Positions 35,661-45,453 are shown, counted from the first letter of the stretch. The stretch: 64,000 bases of DNA from Nostoc sp. KVJ20 (GCF_001712795.1 NZ_KV757548.1:1-64000), one strand, 5' to 3'. Made by a program: numbers and translations. The notes: generated by a model from the letters alone, not told the origin.

Positions 35661-36818
35661 CTAATTCTTGCAAACAAACCTATGACCAAATGCTAAATAT
35701 CCTTTTGCCTCCAAATTTCCATCTGGATGATAAATTATTTTTATGTGGTTCAAATTTCTAAAACAAATACTATACCATTTTGAACCAAGAAAGCTGGATA
35801 CTTTACTCAATTCTTTTGACCATAGCTCTGGATAAGACTTCTCGTGAGAGCATCCAGACCAATTAAGAACAGCATCACGTTTTTCAGGTATACATAATCC
35901 TTGCTCTACCAGAAAATCTAAAAGTAATTGCCATTTTGGTTCAAGCCGCGAACTTTTATTTTCTAATAAACACTCTAGCCCTATCTTTGGAAAAATACTA
36001 GTTCCTATATCGAGATTCAGAATTATTGCATCTGAAAACTTAGCAAGTAATTTAATTATTTTTTTGAGAGGTTTGACTGAATATATCCAACCAATTTGAG
36101 CAAGATAATCTTCAAGCATCTCAACACGAATACCACCAAGATTAACTCTTACAGCATCCAATTGACGAGAAAACATAGCTCCTACATAAAGCACCTGGGA
36201 GCCGGATGGTAAAGAATTTACACAAATACCCAGATTTTTCTCAATAAGAGGTGAAATATCATGCTCAAATAATATTTGCAACACAGTTGTTATAGTCTGT
36301 AATTGTTCATCGCTAATCTTAGATGTTTCTGTAGTATGTTTTTTTAACTGAAATTCTTTTAAACCTAAAAATAAGCTAGGTATTGGTAATTCTTCCGGCT
36401 GCTCATCAAGATCAAATTCCAGCCAAATATTTTCTGCACTCTTTGATAATAGGGATTTAGGCTGACAACAAACAGAGCAAAAATCCTGAATGCGTCTCCA
36501 TATAGGATTAGTAAAAATTATATCTGGAAAATTCATAACCGAATTTATCCCTCCAAAGTTATGATGACTTCCATCGAAGTTTGTAGCGAGAACCGAAAAG
36601 TCTACTTTGGAGTTATCAGCACCCAAACGGCACTCAAATAAACCTTCTGACGAAGGTGGAAAAATTCTGGCAATTGGCTGGATATGAGACAGAGCTTCGG
36701 GAGAAACTAATTCAGGTGAAAGGTGAGGTACAACAACTTGAAGATAATTTTCTAATGTGCAGCTATTCATGAGATAAAATATTGTTTTGCGAGACAATTT
36801 TGATTCTTTAAAAAGCAT
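35661..36818 (-). CDS. unknown protein of the RiPP cluster
   Basis: 385 residues from ATG 36818. A TTG at 36827 and an ATG at 36770 are alternatives; none has a good ribosome site. Not recognised. It is soluble, with no signal peptide, an alpha/beta mix, and a cluster of Cys in the middle (DFCSVCCQPK) too close together for a standard zinc finger. Segments such as ILNLDIGTSIFPKIGLECLLE and LDFLVEQGLCIPEKRDAVLNW suggest substrate or partner binding rather than a known catalytic motif. Its place between precursor 6 and the arginase gene on the same strand suggests a tailoring or accessory protein of that arm. Confidence 0.7.
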   Translation of the reverse strand: MLFKESKLSRKTIFYLMNSCTLENYLQVVVPHLSPELVSPEALSHIQPIARIFPPSSEGLFECRLGADNSKVDFSVLATNFDGSHHNFGGINSVMNFPDIIFTNPIWRRIQDFCSVCCQPKSLLSKSAENIWLEFDLDEQPEELPIPSLFLGLKEFQLKKHTTETSKISDEQLQTITTVLQILFEHDISPLIEKNLGICVNSLPSGSQVLYVGAMFSRQLDAVRVNLGGIRVEMLEDYLAQIGWIYSVKPLKKIIKLLAKFSDAIILNLDIGTSIFPKIGLECLLENKSSRLEPKWQLLLDFLVEQGLCIPEKRDAVLNWSGCSHEKSYPELWSKELSKVSSFLGSKWYSICFRNLNHIKIIYHPDGNLEAKGYLAFGHRFVCKN

Positions 36819-36875
36819 ATTGCTCAAACTTATTTCGCTTTGAGCTAAGAGAAACTCTAAATTAGTGTATTAGCT

Positions 36876-36963
36876 GTAGGTTGGGTTAAGCGCAACGCAA
36901 CATGGATCTCGAAAGCTTAACCTATATCTCGGTGTTGGGTTTCCTTACGTCAACCCAACCTAC
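36876..36963. repeat. GTAGGTTGGGTT interspersed inverted repeat, copy 2
   Basis: GTAGGTTGGGTT at 36876 and the inverse CAACCCAACCTAC at 36951-36963 bound 88 bases. Same family as 22545-22635. It lies between the arginase stop and the unknown gene's start and can fold into a hairpin in their shared transcript. Non-coding. Confidence 0.65.
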
Positions 36964-37006
36964 ATTTTTTTAAACCTTACATATAATTGAGATAAAGTAT
37001 TTATTT

Positions 37007-38470
37007 TTAAGCAAATCTTTGAAACAGCAATTTCATTCGATAGTATTTTAGCATTTCACGATCATAGCTTGTTTTATCTCCTATCTCTTTGTATAGTTTT
37101 GCTAATAATTTCACTGGTTGTTCATCGGTAGGTATAATTTTTGTGGCTAATGTCAGATTTTCCTGTGCTAACTGATAATTGCCCTGTTCAAGATAAATTT
37201 TACCGAGCATTTTATATGCTTTAGCTTCTGTTGATTCATCAGTTAATGCCTGACTAAAAAAGCTAATCGCTGTTTTATAATCTTGATTTTTCATAAATAT
37301 TAGACCTATGTTAAAACTTAATTCAGGATAATTCCCTGCTTGGATTGTTTGGCAATATTCATAATGTTTAATGCTCTCTACTTTTTCTGATTTTACACTA
37401 TATAAAATCCCTAAAGTATAGTGAGTTAATCGTTCTTCTTCTAGGTTAGTCTCAGCTAGCATCAGTTTATCTGTTAACGATTTTAATGTATTTTTATCAT
37501 ATTCTAATTCCCGGCTAACAATTCCGTTAAGTGAACGAAGTACACTAGGGCGATAACTAGGGGAAATCTCTCCTGCAATTCGTTCATAATCAGCAGCATT
37601 TAGCGGTTCAGTTTCACAAAGGCTGAGTAAGTAATAAGTAGCGGCAGAATTTGGCTTTTTTTGCAATTCTTGAAGACAACCTTTTTTAGCTGCTTCAACC
37701 TGATTATTTTGTGCTTGTTGATCGAGAGCATATAAATGGCGATAATGTGCTATGTCATCTAGATCATTGCGCCAGAGAGCCGCTAAATAATCAGCAATAA
37801 AATTGTAACGTAGGGGCATATAACCACTACTCACAGAGCGAGTAAAAGTGACTGTATCATAATTAATAGGAAGAGAATTTAAACAATTAAAAATATTTTC
37901 GGGATCTACCAAAGGATAATCTTCAGGCAAGCCAATAAAGTAGTCAATGTCAATATCAATGAAAGTCTTGTCAGGTAAGGCTAAATCTTTTAAATCTTCA
38001 TATCCACATATCGTCAGGTTTAATCCCAATATTGTCGCTGTTACTATATTGCCTGTAATCTTACAATTTGTCAGATCGTTAGTTCTAAATCCGTCCTGAT
38101 TTTGCAAGAAACTACGTAACTTACGAATATAATTTATGGAATTTGGTAGTTGATTTTTGGGAGTTAGAGTTACCCAAATGAGGTGTTCAATTATTCCCAG
38201 ACGATGAGCAGCAAAAAGAAAATCTTCGATACCATAGCTGTATCCGCGATCGGGTAATATATGATAAGGTTTTTCTAATTCAGCAATTTCAGCAGAAGTT
38301 TGACATCTTTTCAATGCTTCTATACGATTTTCACTAATATATTGAAAATCTAGATGTTCATCTAGATAAATTAGAGTGGCATTTTTCCAGCCTAATTGAT
38401 GCCAAACATGAAGTTGAGAAGAATGTTCTTCTGTGATAATGGTTTTGATATTTTTTTTTGTTATGTTCAT
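37007..38470 (-). CDS. ospR-like: UPF0489-family peptide arginase (OspR-like) with C-terminal TPRs
   Basis: 487 residues. The N-terminal arginase-like domain (about 15-250) has LHVWHQLG (H21, H24), YLDEHLDF (D37, H39, D41) and FIDIDIDYF (D172, D174, D176), the Asp/His pattern of a two-metal arginase fold, plus VSSGYMP (213-219). UPF0489 relatives such as OspR of the landornamide pathway hydrolyse Arg side chains in a precursor peptide to ornithine plus urea. A TPR region fills about 260-470 and is an unusual extension, perhaps for holding the leader or a partner enzyme. All six NHLP cores contain Arg, so substrates are available. Confidence 0.82.
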   Translation of the reverse strand: MNITKKNIKTIITEEHSSQLHVWHQLGWKNATLIYLDEHLDFQYISENRIEALKRCQTSAEIAELEKPYHILPDRGYSYGIEDFLFAAHRLGIIEHLIWVTLTPKNQLPNSINYIRKLRSFLQNQDGFRTNDLTNCKITGNIVTATILGLNLTICGYEDLKDLALPDKTFIDIDIDYFIGLPEDYPLVDPENIFNCLNSLPINYDTVTFTRSVSSGYMPLRYNFIADYLAALWRNDLDDIAHYRHLYALDQQAQNNQVEAAKKGCLQELQKKPNSAATYYLLSLCETEPLNAADYERIAGEISPSYRPSVLRSLNGIVSRELEYDKNTLKSLTDKLMLAETNLEEERLTHYTLGILYSVKSEKVESIKHYEYCQTIQAGNYPELSFNIGLIFMKNQDYKTAISFFSQALTDESTEAKAYKMLGKIYLEQGNYQLAQENLTLATKIIPTDEQPVKLLAKLYKEIGDKTSYDREMLKYYRMKLLFQRFA

Positions 38471-38536
38471 AAATTAGTTTTTTGTAAAAAAAAATACAAC
38501 ATTTATTGCTTAAATAGTAATACAGATACAGTTTAG

Positions 38537-38578
38537 ATGGTAGGTTGAGTTGAGCGATCGCAAAACTCAACCTACCAT
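38537..38578. repeat. perfect 15-base palindrome with GCGATCGC in the loop
   Basis: Arms 38537-38551 (ATGGTAGGTTGAGTT) and 38564-38578 are perfect inverse copies; the loop contains the HIP1 octamer. It is a short relative of the GTAGGTTGGGTT repeats at 22545 and 36876. It lies between the metallo-beta-lactamase-fold gene and the arginase gene. Confidence 0.65.
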
Positions 38579-38605
38579 TAGTATCAGAGAAGTATTGCAG
38601 CTTTG

Positions 38606-40081
38606 TTATACACTAGTTGTCATCAATTGCTGCTCATTGAGGTTTTGTGGAAAGACCCTAATCAGAGTATTTCCTAGCTTCATCATTGCTGTTTTATTCT
38701 CATCCTCAATCTGATGATTTCCGTATTCTCTTCCCCATTTTTCCACTTCTTTGTACAATACACTTTCAAAAAGTTTCTCATAGGGAAATCTCAGAGCTAA
38801 AGGAGAAATATTCACTGATTTAATATCGGGGCGGATAGTACCATGAGTACTAGCTATATATAATTTTTCAAACGCGCGTAAATGTCCGCCAGTGCCAGGA
38901 TAATCCCAAGTTTTATCGCATTTTAAAACTCCATAAAAACTTGAAGCTGTAATGATATTAAACACATTAGCTAAAGGATTAGCCCCTGCTTTGCATTGAA
39001 TAGTTTCTTCAGAAAAATCAAAATACCATTTTTGAGAATCATCTGGAAATACTATTTCTATTTGGTATATAACCTCCCAATGACAATACTCTCCAAATAA
39101 ATCATTTTTATGTTCCATGAAGAATGGTGATAGATTCAGTGAAACCTCTTCCTCTATTGCCTTTCTCATTTCATGGATGTCATAATTGTCTGGGTTTCTA
39201 TCAATTAATTCGCCATTTACCGTTACAGGTGAAAAATGTAACTTTTCTCTATCATCTTCAACCGTCTTGACAAATTGAGATTTTCCAGAAATATAGGTTG
39301 ATGTCCCATCTTTAATTTCACAAATATCCCCTGGCTGAAGAGAAAATATGTTTTCCACTGCTGGGCAAACTTTCCCGATATCTCGACAAAATTGTTCTTG
39401 AGTTACTGGAAATACAACTTGATTTAGCCAAGATGACCCATCTATAAACTTGAAACCGTTAGCACCAGGAGAAATTGCTTTTGGCTTAATTAAGCCAATC
39501 AGTTGGAGAATATGGCTATAACCCGGAAAAGGGAATGATAAGCTTTGATTGTATTGATACTCAGTTTCTAACATAGGCTGCCAACTCGCTAACAAAAAAT
39601 CGATCACGGGGTAGCGAGATTTGACAAAATTAATTGTTTTTGCGTTTACTGATGAATCTACTTGATTCCAAAAAACTCCTGACGGATCAGCAAATACCAT
39701 TCCATACTCAGGTACGCGATTCTCTGAACGAGTGGCAATCAGAGTCGTAGAACCAATTTTTACTTCATCAGAGTCCTTTAAAGCGTAGATTTTAGAATAT
39801 CCTAATTTACGTAGACAAGCTTCTAATAACTTATCTTTAGGAATGAAAACATCAACATTTTTGGGAAGATAAGCAAGAGAACGAATATCAAAGTGATCTA
39901 AATGCCGATGGGAAATTACTAATACGTCAAATTCAGGAATTTGCTCATAAATAACTTCTCGCTCAGGGCATATACTCGTTGTGACTTCACAAAATTTATC
40001 CCAAAGCACCGGGTCCATCATCACTTTACAATCTTGCGTTTCTACAAATATTGAAGCGTGTCCAATCATCTGAATTTTCAT
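38606..40081 (-). CDS. metallo-beta-lactamase-fold hydrolase
   Basis: 491 residues. The N-terminal metallo-beta-lactamase fold (about 1-270) has the metal motif SHRHLDHFD (H58, H60, D62, H63) and an early GHAS strand like UlaG or lipid-hydrolase relatives. The C-terminal half (about 290-480) is unrelated and unrecognised, with MRKAIEEEVSLNLSPFF and a WYFDFSEETIQ strand. It probably hydrolyses an ester, amide or phosphodiester bond in the cytoplasm. GAGG lies before ATG 40081. Directly upstream of the arginase gene, so a tailoring or immunity role is possible, but the substrate cannot be read from sequence. Confidence 0.85.
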   Translation of the reverse strand: MKIQMIGHASIFVETQDCKVMMDPVLWDKFCEVTTSICPEREVIYEQIPEFDVLVISHRHLDHFDIRSLAYLPKNVDVFIPKDKLLEACLRKLGYSKIYALKDSDEVKIGSTTLIATRSENRVPEYGMVFADPSGVFWNQVDSSVNAKTINFVKSRYPVIDFLLASWQPMLETEYQYNQSLSFPFPGYSHILQLIGLIKPKAISPGANGFKFIDGSSWLNQVVFPVTQEQFCRDIGKVCPAVENIFSLQPGDICEIKDGTSTYISGKSQFVKTVEDDREKLHFSPVTVNGELIDRNPDNYDIHEMRKAIEEEVSLNLSPFFMEHKNDLFGEYCHWEVIYQIEIVFPDDSQKWYFDFSEETIQCKAGANPLANVFNIITASSFYGVLKCDKTWDYPGTGGHLRAFEKLYIASTHGTIRPDIKSVNISPLALRFPYEKLFESVLYKEVEKWGREYGNHQIEDENKTAMMKLGNTLIRVFPQNLNEQQLMTTSV

Positions 40082-40168
40082 GATGTACCTCTATTATTTT
40101 TGGTCATTTGTAAACACTAATGACTGTTGTTTGGAAAAAATGTAATGCGTAGGCGCATTAGCTTTGTA

Positions 40169-43099
40169 CTAAGCCATTTGTCGAGCCATTAATTGAGCAA
40201 ATAGCCCCTCAACAGCAGCTAGTTCTGTAAAACTTCCCTGTTGCACAACTCGTCCCGCCTGGAGTACATAGATGCGGTGAGCATTACGAATGGTGCTAAG
40301 TCGGTGAGCAATTACTATCCTCGTAACTTGCATTTTCTCTAGACTTTCACTCACAATTGCTTGGGTTCTGTTATCAAGGGCGCTGGTGGCTTCGTCAAAT
40401 AACAAAATCCGGGGTTTTAATACTAAAGCACGAGCGATGAGCAATCTTTGTCGTTGTCCTCCCGAAAGATTACTACCTCCTTCACTAATTACCGTGTGCA
40501 TTTCCATTGGCATAGCTGCTACATCTTCAGCAAAGCCAGACATCTTAGCGGCTTCCCAAGCTTCATCGAAGGTAATATTGGCACCACCAGCAATATTCTC
40601 GAAAATAGAACCTGCATTCAGGCGACCATTTTGCAAAACAACGCCCAACTGTCGGCGTACTGCTTCTACATCCAACCCAGATAAGTCTTGACCATCGTAG
40701 TAAATGCTGCCACTTTCGGGAGTTTCAAACCCTAGCAATAATCTGAATATCGTTGATTTACCGCTTCCAGAACCCCCAACGAGGGCGATAAATTCCCCTG
40801 GTTCTGCGGAGATACTCACATCATCCAATGTTAATGCTCCGTCACTCCGGTAGCGAAACATAATATGGTCTACGATAATTTTACCTACGAGTTTTCCCGG
40901 GTCGGCTTTGCTCAAATCTACTTCTGGAATGGCTTGCAAAATGGGCTGGGTGCGTTTCCAGTGAGGAGTAATTTGGACAATCTCAGTGACTACGTTACTC
41001 AGATTTGTAGTTCCTTCAACAAATTGTCCAAAAGCGGCGTTGAAAGCCAGGAAAGTGCCAATGGTAATCACCATAGTGCCTGAAGTCTGAGCTTCTTTAA
41101 ATTGGTTAATGGTCAGCCAAAAAAGAATTCCAGATGTGAATATGGGCATCACTGTATTGAAAAAAACTACAGCATCTTCTACTTGTTGTGTACTGAGGGT
41201 AAGCTTCAGTTGGCGAGTGTAGTTTTTACTCCAAGAGGCGAAGGCGCGTTCCTCGGCTCCAGCAATATGCAGTTTAGAAATGCCATTGATAATTTGTACT
41301 GTCTGTCCAAAAATATTGCCCTGCAATTCCAGTAGAGGACGCACTTTACCAACGAGGAGGATACCAGAAACCAGAGTAACTGCGCTGGTGACGATCGCAA
41401 CTCCAACTGCAAGTAGGGCTAATTTAAAGTTATAGTTAAATAATTGCCCCAAATAAAACAAGGCAAAGAAACTGGTAATCAGTTTGATGATCGTGTTTGC
41501 ACTGAGTTCTCGACTGATTTCACCAACAGATGATGCTCGTGAGTGCAGATCCCCCGTGGTATATTTGCGGAAAAAGGATACTGGTAAATTCATTAGCCGA
41601 TCCCACACCGCCACTTCTGTCGCTGTGGCTGCTGCTGTTTCGATGCGTAAAAGAGCAAAACCCTGTGCTAGCTGGAATAAAACTGTACCCAATGCAGCAA
41701 CTAATAGCCCCATACCGATTTGCAGCAACAATCCGCGATCGCTATCTGGGATTGCGTTATCCATAATAATAGCGGTAGCTTGGGGCGTAAGCATCCCTAA
41801 AAGTGTGACGGAAATACCTGTTAATAAGGTGAGTAGGATATCCAGCCTACGTCCTTTGAGTGCAAACAAAATCACATTGTAAGTTTTGAGGACGCTATCG
41901 GGAAAAGACCGATAAAACATATAGGCGACGGGAGAAAGCGTCTCGGCTATAGGTTCATTTACTTTGATGCGGGTATGGTCAATTGGATCAAAAATTTCAT
42001 AGGAATTAGCAGAAATTGGTAACAGTGCAACTGGTCGATTGCCCTCCTCAGTATAAGCAACCAAAGGCCCACAATCCTTTTCCCACCATTTATCCCGCAA
42101 CAGCACCCGCCGCATCCGAATGCGAGAAGCCCGGACGATCGCCTCCAATGGCTCTTTAACTCGTTTGAGGTTTTCTGAGCGGGCTGGAGGGCAGATTTTC
42201 ACCCCCAAAGCTTTCCCCACAGCCCCAGCAGCTACTAATAAAGGTGTCCCCTCTAAGAAAAAGTTGCCATCTTGAGAACTCAACGTTGACGCTAACTCTC
42301 CCAACGCCTGAGATGTGACTTGACGATTGAGACGTTGGCGATCGCGCAACCGCATCATTTCCGCTTGCGCTTCTTGGCGATCGAAAAAGTCAACACAGTG
42401 CAGCAGTTGAATGTGCATCTCAGACAACCCTACCAAAAGCTGATCTGAGTTCCAAAATTGGCTAGTTGTTTGAGTGCTTAGTTGAACCCCCTCCACGGCT
42501 TCTAGCCACATTTTGTCAGTCAGGGGGAAATATCCGGTTGCAGTTGTCAGCGTCATTTCTTCCAACCCCAGAAAGCGGACAATCCCTTGCTTAATTTGTA
42601 CCCAACAGATCACCCCTGCTTCCGCTTGGAAGGTTTGACCATCCAGTAAAGAAAACCGTGTTTCTCCCTTAGATTTCACATCAATTTCTGGAATAGTAAC
42701 GCCAGACAATACACTACTCAGTTGCAACAGCCAAGCATCTACCCAACTAACTGCTCTCGAATCTGCGTTAGCTACTAACTCCCGAAAACACTCTTGATGT
42801 ACTTGTAGTAATTCAGTTTCCCCAATCGGCACAGCTAAAATTTGGTGTTGCTGATTAATAGTTTTAGTACCGAATAATGCTTGCTCCTCACTAATACTAG
42901 ATAAATAACGGCGAGTTCCTTCAATAACACCATCTTTAACTGTGACGGCAAATAACGCCATAGAGCCAGATTGAATTACCCAAACCCTAGAGGGGTCATC
43001 CAATAGCATCGGCTCATTACCCTGAAATATATAAGTTTGACCGCGAATTAAAATTTCGGATTTTGAGTTATTTAATTGCTTATCTGTTTCCTTGTGCAT
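40169..43099 (-). CDS. NHLP-type bacteriocin ABC exporter without C39 peptidase
   Basis: 976 residues from ATG 43099 (TTG 43108 is an alternative; neither has a clear ribosome site). The long N-terminal part (about 1-410) resembles a cyclic-nucleotide-binding-like fold plus linker. A six-helix ABC membrane domain (about 425-700) and an ATPase follow, with Walker A GGSGSGKST, signature LSGGQRQR and Walker B ILLFDEATSALD. This build is the second transporter of NHLP-type peptide export systems, usually paired with a C39-containing transporter as here. It has no peptidase domain of its own. Probably forms part of a complex with the next two genes. Confidence 0.92.
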   Translation of the reverse strand: MHKETDKQLNNSKSEILIRGQTYIFQGNEPMLLDDPSRVWVIQSGSMALFAVTVKDGVIEGTRRYLSSISEEQALFGTKTINQQHQILAVPIGETELLQVHQECFRELVANADSRAVSWVDAWLLQLSSVLSGVTIPEIDVKSKGETRFSLLDGQTFQAEAGVICWVQIKQGIVRFLGLEEMTLTTATGYFPLTDKMWLEAVEGVQLSTQTTSQFWNSDQLLVGLSEMHIQLLHCVDFFDRQEAQAEMMRLRDRQRLNRQVTSQALGELASTLSSQDGNFFLEGTPLLVAAGAVGKALGVKICPPARSENLKRVKEPLEAIVRASRIRMRRVLLRDKWWEKDCGPLVAYTEEGNRPVALLPISANSYEIFDPIDHTRIKVNEPIAETLSPVAYMFYRSFPDSVLKTYNVILFALKGRRLDILLTLLTGISVTLLGMLTPQATAIIMDNAIPDSDRGLLLQIGMGLLVAALGTVLFQLAQGFALLRIETAAATATEVAVWDRLMNLPVSFFRKYTTGDLHSRASSVGEISRELSANTIIKLITSFFALFYLGQLFNYNFKLALLAVGVAIVTSAVTLVSGILLVGKVRPLLELQGNIFGQTVQIINGISKLHIAGAEERAFASWSKNYTRQLKLTLSTQQVEDAVVFFNTVMPIFTSGILFWLTINQFKEAQTSGTMVITIGTFLAFNAAFGQFVEGTTNLSNVVTEIVQITPHWKRTQPILQAIPEVDLSKADPGKLVGKIIVDHIMFRYRSDGALTLDDVSISAEPGEFIALVGGSGSGKSTIFRLLLGFETPESGSIYYDGQDLSGLDVEAVRRQLGVVLQNGRLNAGSIFENIAGGANITFDEAWEAAKMSGFAEDVAAMPMEMHTVISEGGSNLSGGQRQRLLIARALVLKPRILLFDEATSALDNRTQAIVSESLEKMQVTRIVIAHRLSTIRNAHRIYVLQAGRVVQQGSFTELAAVEGLFAQLMARQMA

Positions 43100-43173
43100 C
43101 TTTATCAAAAAAGTAAAGGTTCAAAACTTGCCCCTTGTGGGTGGCTGTTTTTAATTTTGAATTTTGAATTGAT

Positions 43174-45453
43174 TTATTCCTCCTCCAGGGCTTCCCCTTC
43201 TGTGCGGATTAACCGCGAGTACACACCTTCAACTTGCCACAACTGTTGATGAGTACCTCGTTGTACGACTTTGCCTCGCTCTAGCACGATAATCTCATCA
43301 CAGTCCCGAATCGTGCTTAATCGATGCGCCACCATGATGCAAGTGCATCCCCGCCGCCGGAGATTTTGGTCAATAATTCTTTCTGTCTCTGCATCTAAGG
43401 CACTGGTGGCTTCATCCATGACGAGTATGGAAGGATTATTCACCAAAGCACGGGCAATTTCCATCCGTTGCCGTTGACCTCCACTTAAATTAGCAGCACC
43501 TTCCATCAGTTCTGCATCATATCCCCCATTCATTGAGAGGATGACATCATCAATAGCTGCATCCTGACAAGCCCGCTTCAAGTTTTTGTCGGATACAGTG
43601 TGATCCCAAAGAGTCAAATTATCCCTAACTGTGCCACCAAATAACAAAATATCTTGTTCTACCATAGCTACGGAGTTAGTTAGTAGTTGGTGGGGAATTT
43701 GTTCTCTGGGTTGATCATCAAAAATAATTTCTCCCGCCCACAGTTGATAAAGTCCGCTTACAAGTTTGGCAATAGTAGACTTACCAGAGCCACTTCCACC
43801 GACTAAAGCGACTCGCTGTCCTGGTTTAAGTGAGAGGTTAAAATTTTCGATCAAGGGAGGATCTAGGCGGCTATAGCCAAATGTGAGGTTTTGCAACTCC
43901 ACATATCCCTGCAATCTGGGTAAAGATTTGGAGGAAGAAAGGGGGTGGATATCTTTGTTGTTTTCATGGTCATCAACCAAGTTTCTCTGTGTTACTGAAG
44001 TATCAATTGGGTTGTCTAACACATCATCAAGGCGAATCAAATTACCCTCCAATTCCTGAAGAGTACTACCGAAGTTGAGGAGACTACTCACAGGTGCTTC
44101 AAAGCTTCCCACCAAACCTTGAAAAGCTACAAGCATCCCAATGCTGAGATACCCATCCATCACTCGTAAACCACCAATCACCAACAATAACATGGCAGAA
44201 ATAGCTTGTAAGAGTGTAGGTAGAATGGAGAATAATTGGTTGGTGACATCCATTTGCTGTTGGCTATTGATTGCCTTGGTATGGTAGCCTGACCACCGAG
44301 AAAAGAAATCTGACTCCAATCCTGATGCTTTGAGTGTTTCTATCCCTTGGAGAGCTGCAATAGAAACGCCTTCAGCTTTGCCAAAATCCAACATCAACTT
44401 TTGATTCAAGTCTACGCGCTGACGGGATACTAAGCGTAAGGTGAAGATGTTAGCGATCGCTAAACTAATAACAATCAAGGTTAACAGCCAGTCATATTGA
44501 AACATGAGGATGGCATAAAAAACTACCATGACTACATCAATTACTGTCGTTGTCAACTGTCCCGAAAGCACATTGGCAACTTGGTCGTTAAGACTCATGC
44601 GGCTAGTGATTTCTCCCGCGAAGCGTTGGGCATAAAAGCCAACAGGTAGGCGCAGCAGATGCCACAAAAAGCGACTGGACATCCCCACAGACAACTTGAT
44701 TTTCAAACGACGCAGATATCGCAACCGCAGTAGCGTTAGACACCCTTGCATTACAGATGCGATCGCCATAGCCACAAGTAAAGGATTTAGCCAATCCAAT
44801 CTTTGTTCTACCAGGATTTCGTCTACAAATATTTGGCTGAATACTGGTACAGCCATCCCCACCAAAGTTAAGAAAAATCCCGCCACCACACAATAAATCA
44901 AAGCACTAGTTGAACCCTGTAAACGCTCCCACAAAGCTCCAATCATGCTAGGTTTACGACCACCTTTTTGGAACTCTGCGCCTGGTTCCATCACCAGCGC
45001 TACTCCAGTATAACCCTCGTCAAATTCCTGCAAAGACACACTACGAGGGCCTGTAGCTGGATCATTCAAATAAACCCTCTCTTTGCGAAATCCTTCCACT
45101 ACTAAGAAGTGGTTAAAGTCCCAAAAGATAATATAGGGAGGATGCAGTTCTTGTAGTTTATCTAGTTCCTTTTTAAAGCCCTTGGCATCAAGACCATAAT
45201 TTCTTGCAGCCTTCAACACATTAGATGCTTTGCTACCATCACGGGAAACACCGCATTCTCGACGCAATTCTGGCAATGGCACAATCCGACCAAAGTAACC
45301 TAAGATAATTCCTAAAGCAGCAGCACCACATTCAACTGCCTCCATTTGCAGAAGAGTTGGTGTTTTTACCCGCTTGCTTCTTGTAGGCAGTAATTTTTGC
45401 AGGTACTGCCAAAAACTCATAGGTGGGACTAAGGCAGAATTAGTAGATACCAC
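43174..45453 (-). CDS. C39 peptidase-containing ABC exporter (NHLP type)
   Basis: 759 residues. The N-terminal C39 cysteine peptidase (about 30-165) has catalytic Cys42 in AVECGAAALG, His115 in FNHFLVVEGF and Asp131 in NDPATG. An ABC membrane domain (about 185-460) and ATPase follow (GGSGSGKST, LSGGQRQRMEIARAL, VMDEATSALD). It should cleave double-glycine leaders and export the core. It is the only leader peptidase seen in the window. The six NHLP leaders and the graspetide leader all end in GG. Start is GTG 45453 with a GAGG site; it overlaps the HlyD stop by 14 bases. Confidence 0.95.
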   Translation of the reverse strand: MVSTNSALVPPMSFWQYLQKLLPTRSKRVKTPTLLQMEAVECGAAALGIILGYFGRIVPLPELRRECGVSRDGSKASNVLKAARNYGLDAKGFKKELDKLQELHPPYIIFWDFNHFLVVEGFRKERVYLNDPATGPRSVSLQEFDEGYTGVALVMEPGAEFQKGGRKPSMIGALWERLQGSTSALIYCVVAGFFLTLVGMAVPVFSQIFVDEILVEQRLDWLNPLLVAMAIASVMQGCLTLLRLRYLRRLKIKLSVGMSSRFLWHLLRLPVGFYAQRFAGEITSRMSLNDQVANVLSGQLTTTVIDVVMVVFYAILMFQYDWLLTLIVISLAIANIFTLRLVSRQRVDLNQKLMLDFGKAEGVSIAALQGIETLKASGLESDFFSRWSGYHTKAINSQQQMDVTNQLFSILPTLLQAISAMLLLVIGGLRVMDGYLSIGMLVAFQGLVGSFEAPVSSLLNFGSTLQELEGNLIRLDDVLDNPIDTSVTQRNLVDDHENNKDIHPLSSSKSLPRLQGYVELQNLTFGYSRLDPPLIENFNLSLKPGQRVALVGGSGSGKSTIAKLVSGLYQLWAGEIIFDDQPREQIPHQLLTNSVAMVEQDILLFGGTVRDNLTLWDHTVSDKNLKRACQDAAIDDVILSMNGGYDAELMEGAANLSGGQRQRMEIARALVNNPSILVMDEATSALDAETERIIDQNLRRRGCTCIMVAHRLSTIRDCDEIIVLERGKVVQRGTHQQLWQVEGVYSRLIRTEGEALEEE

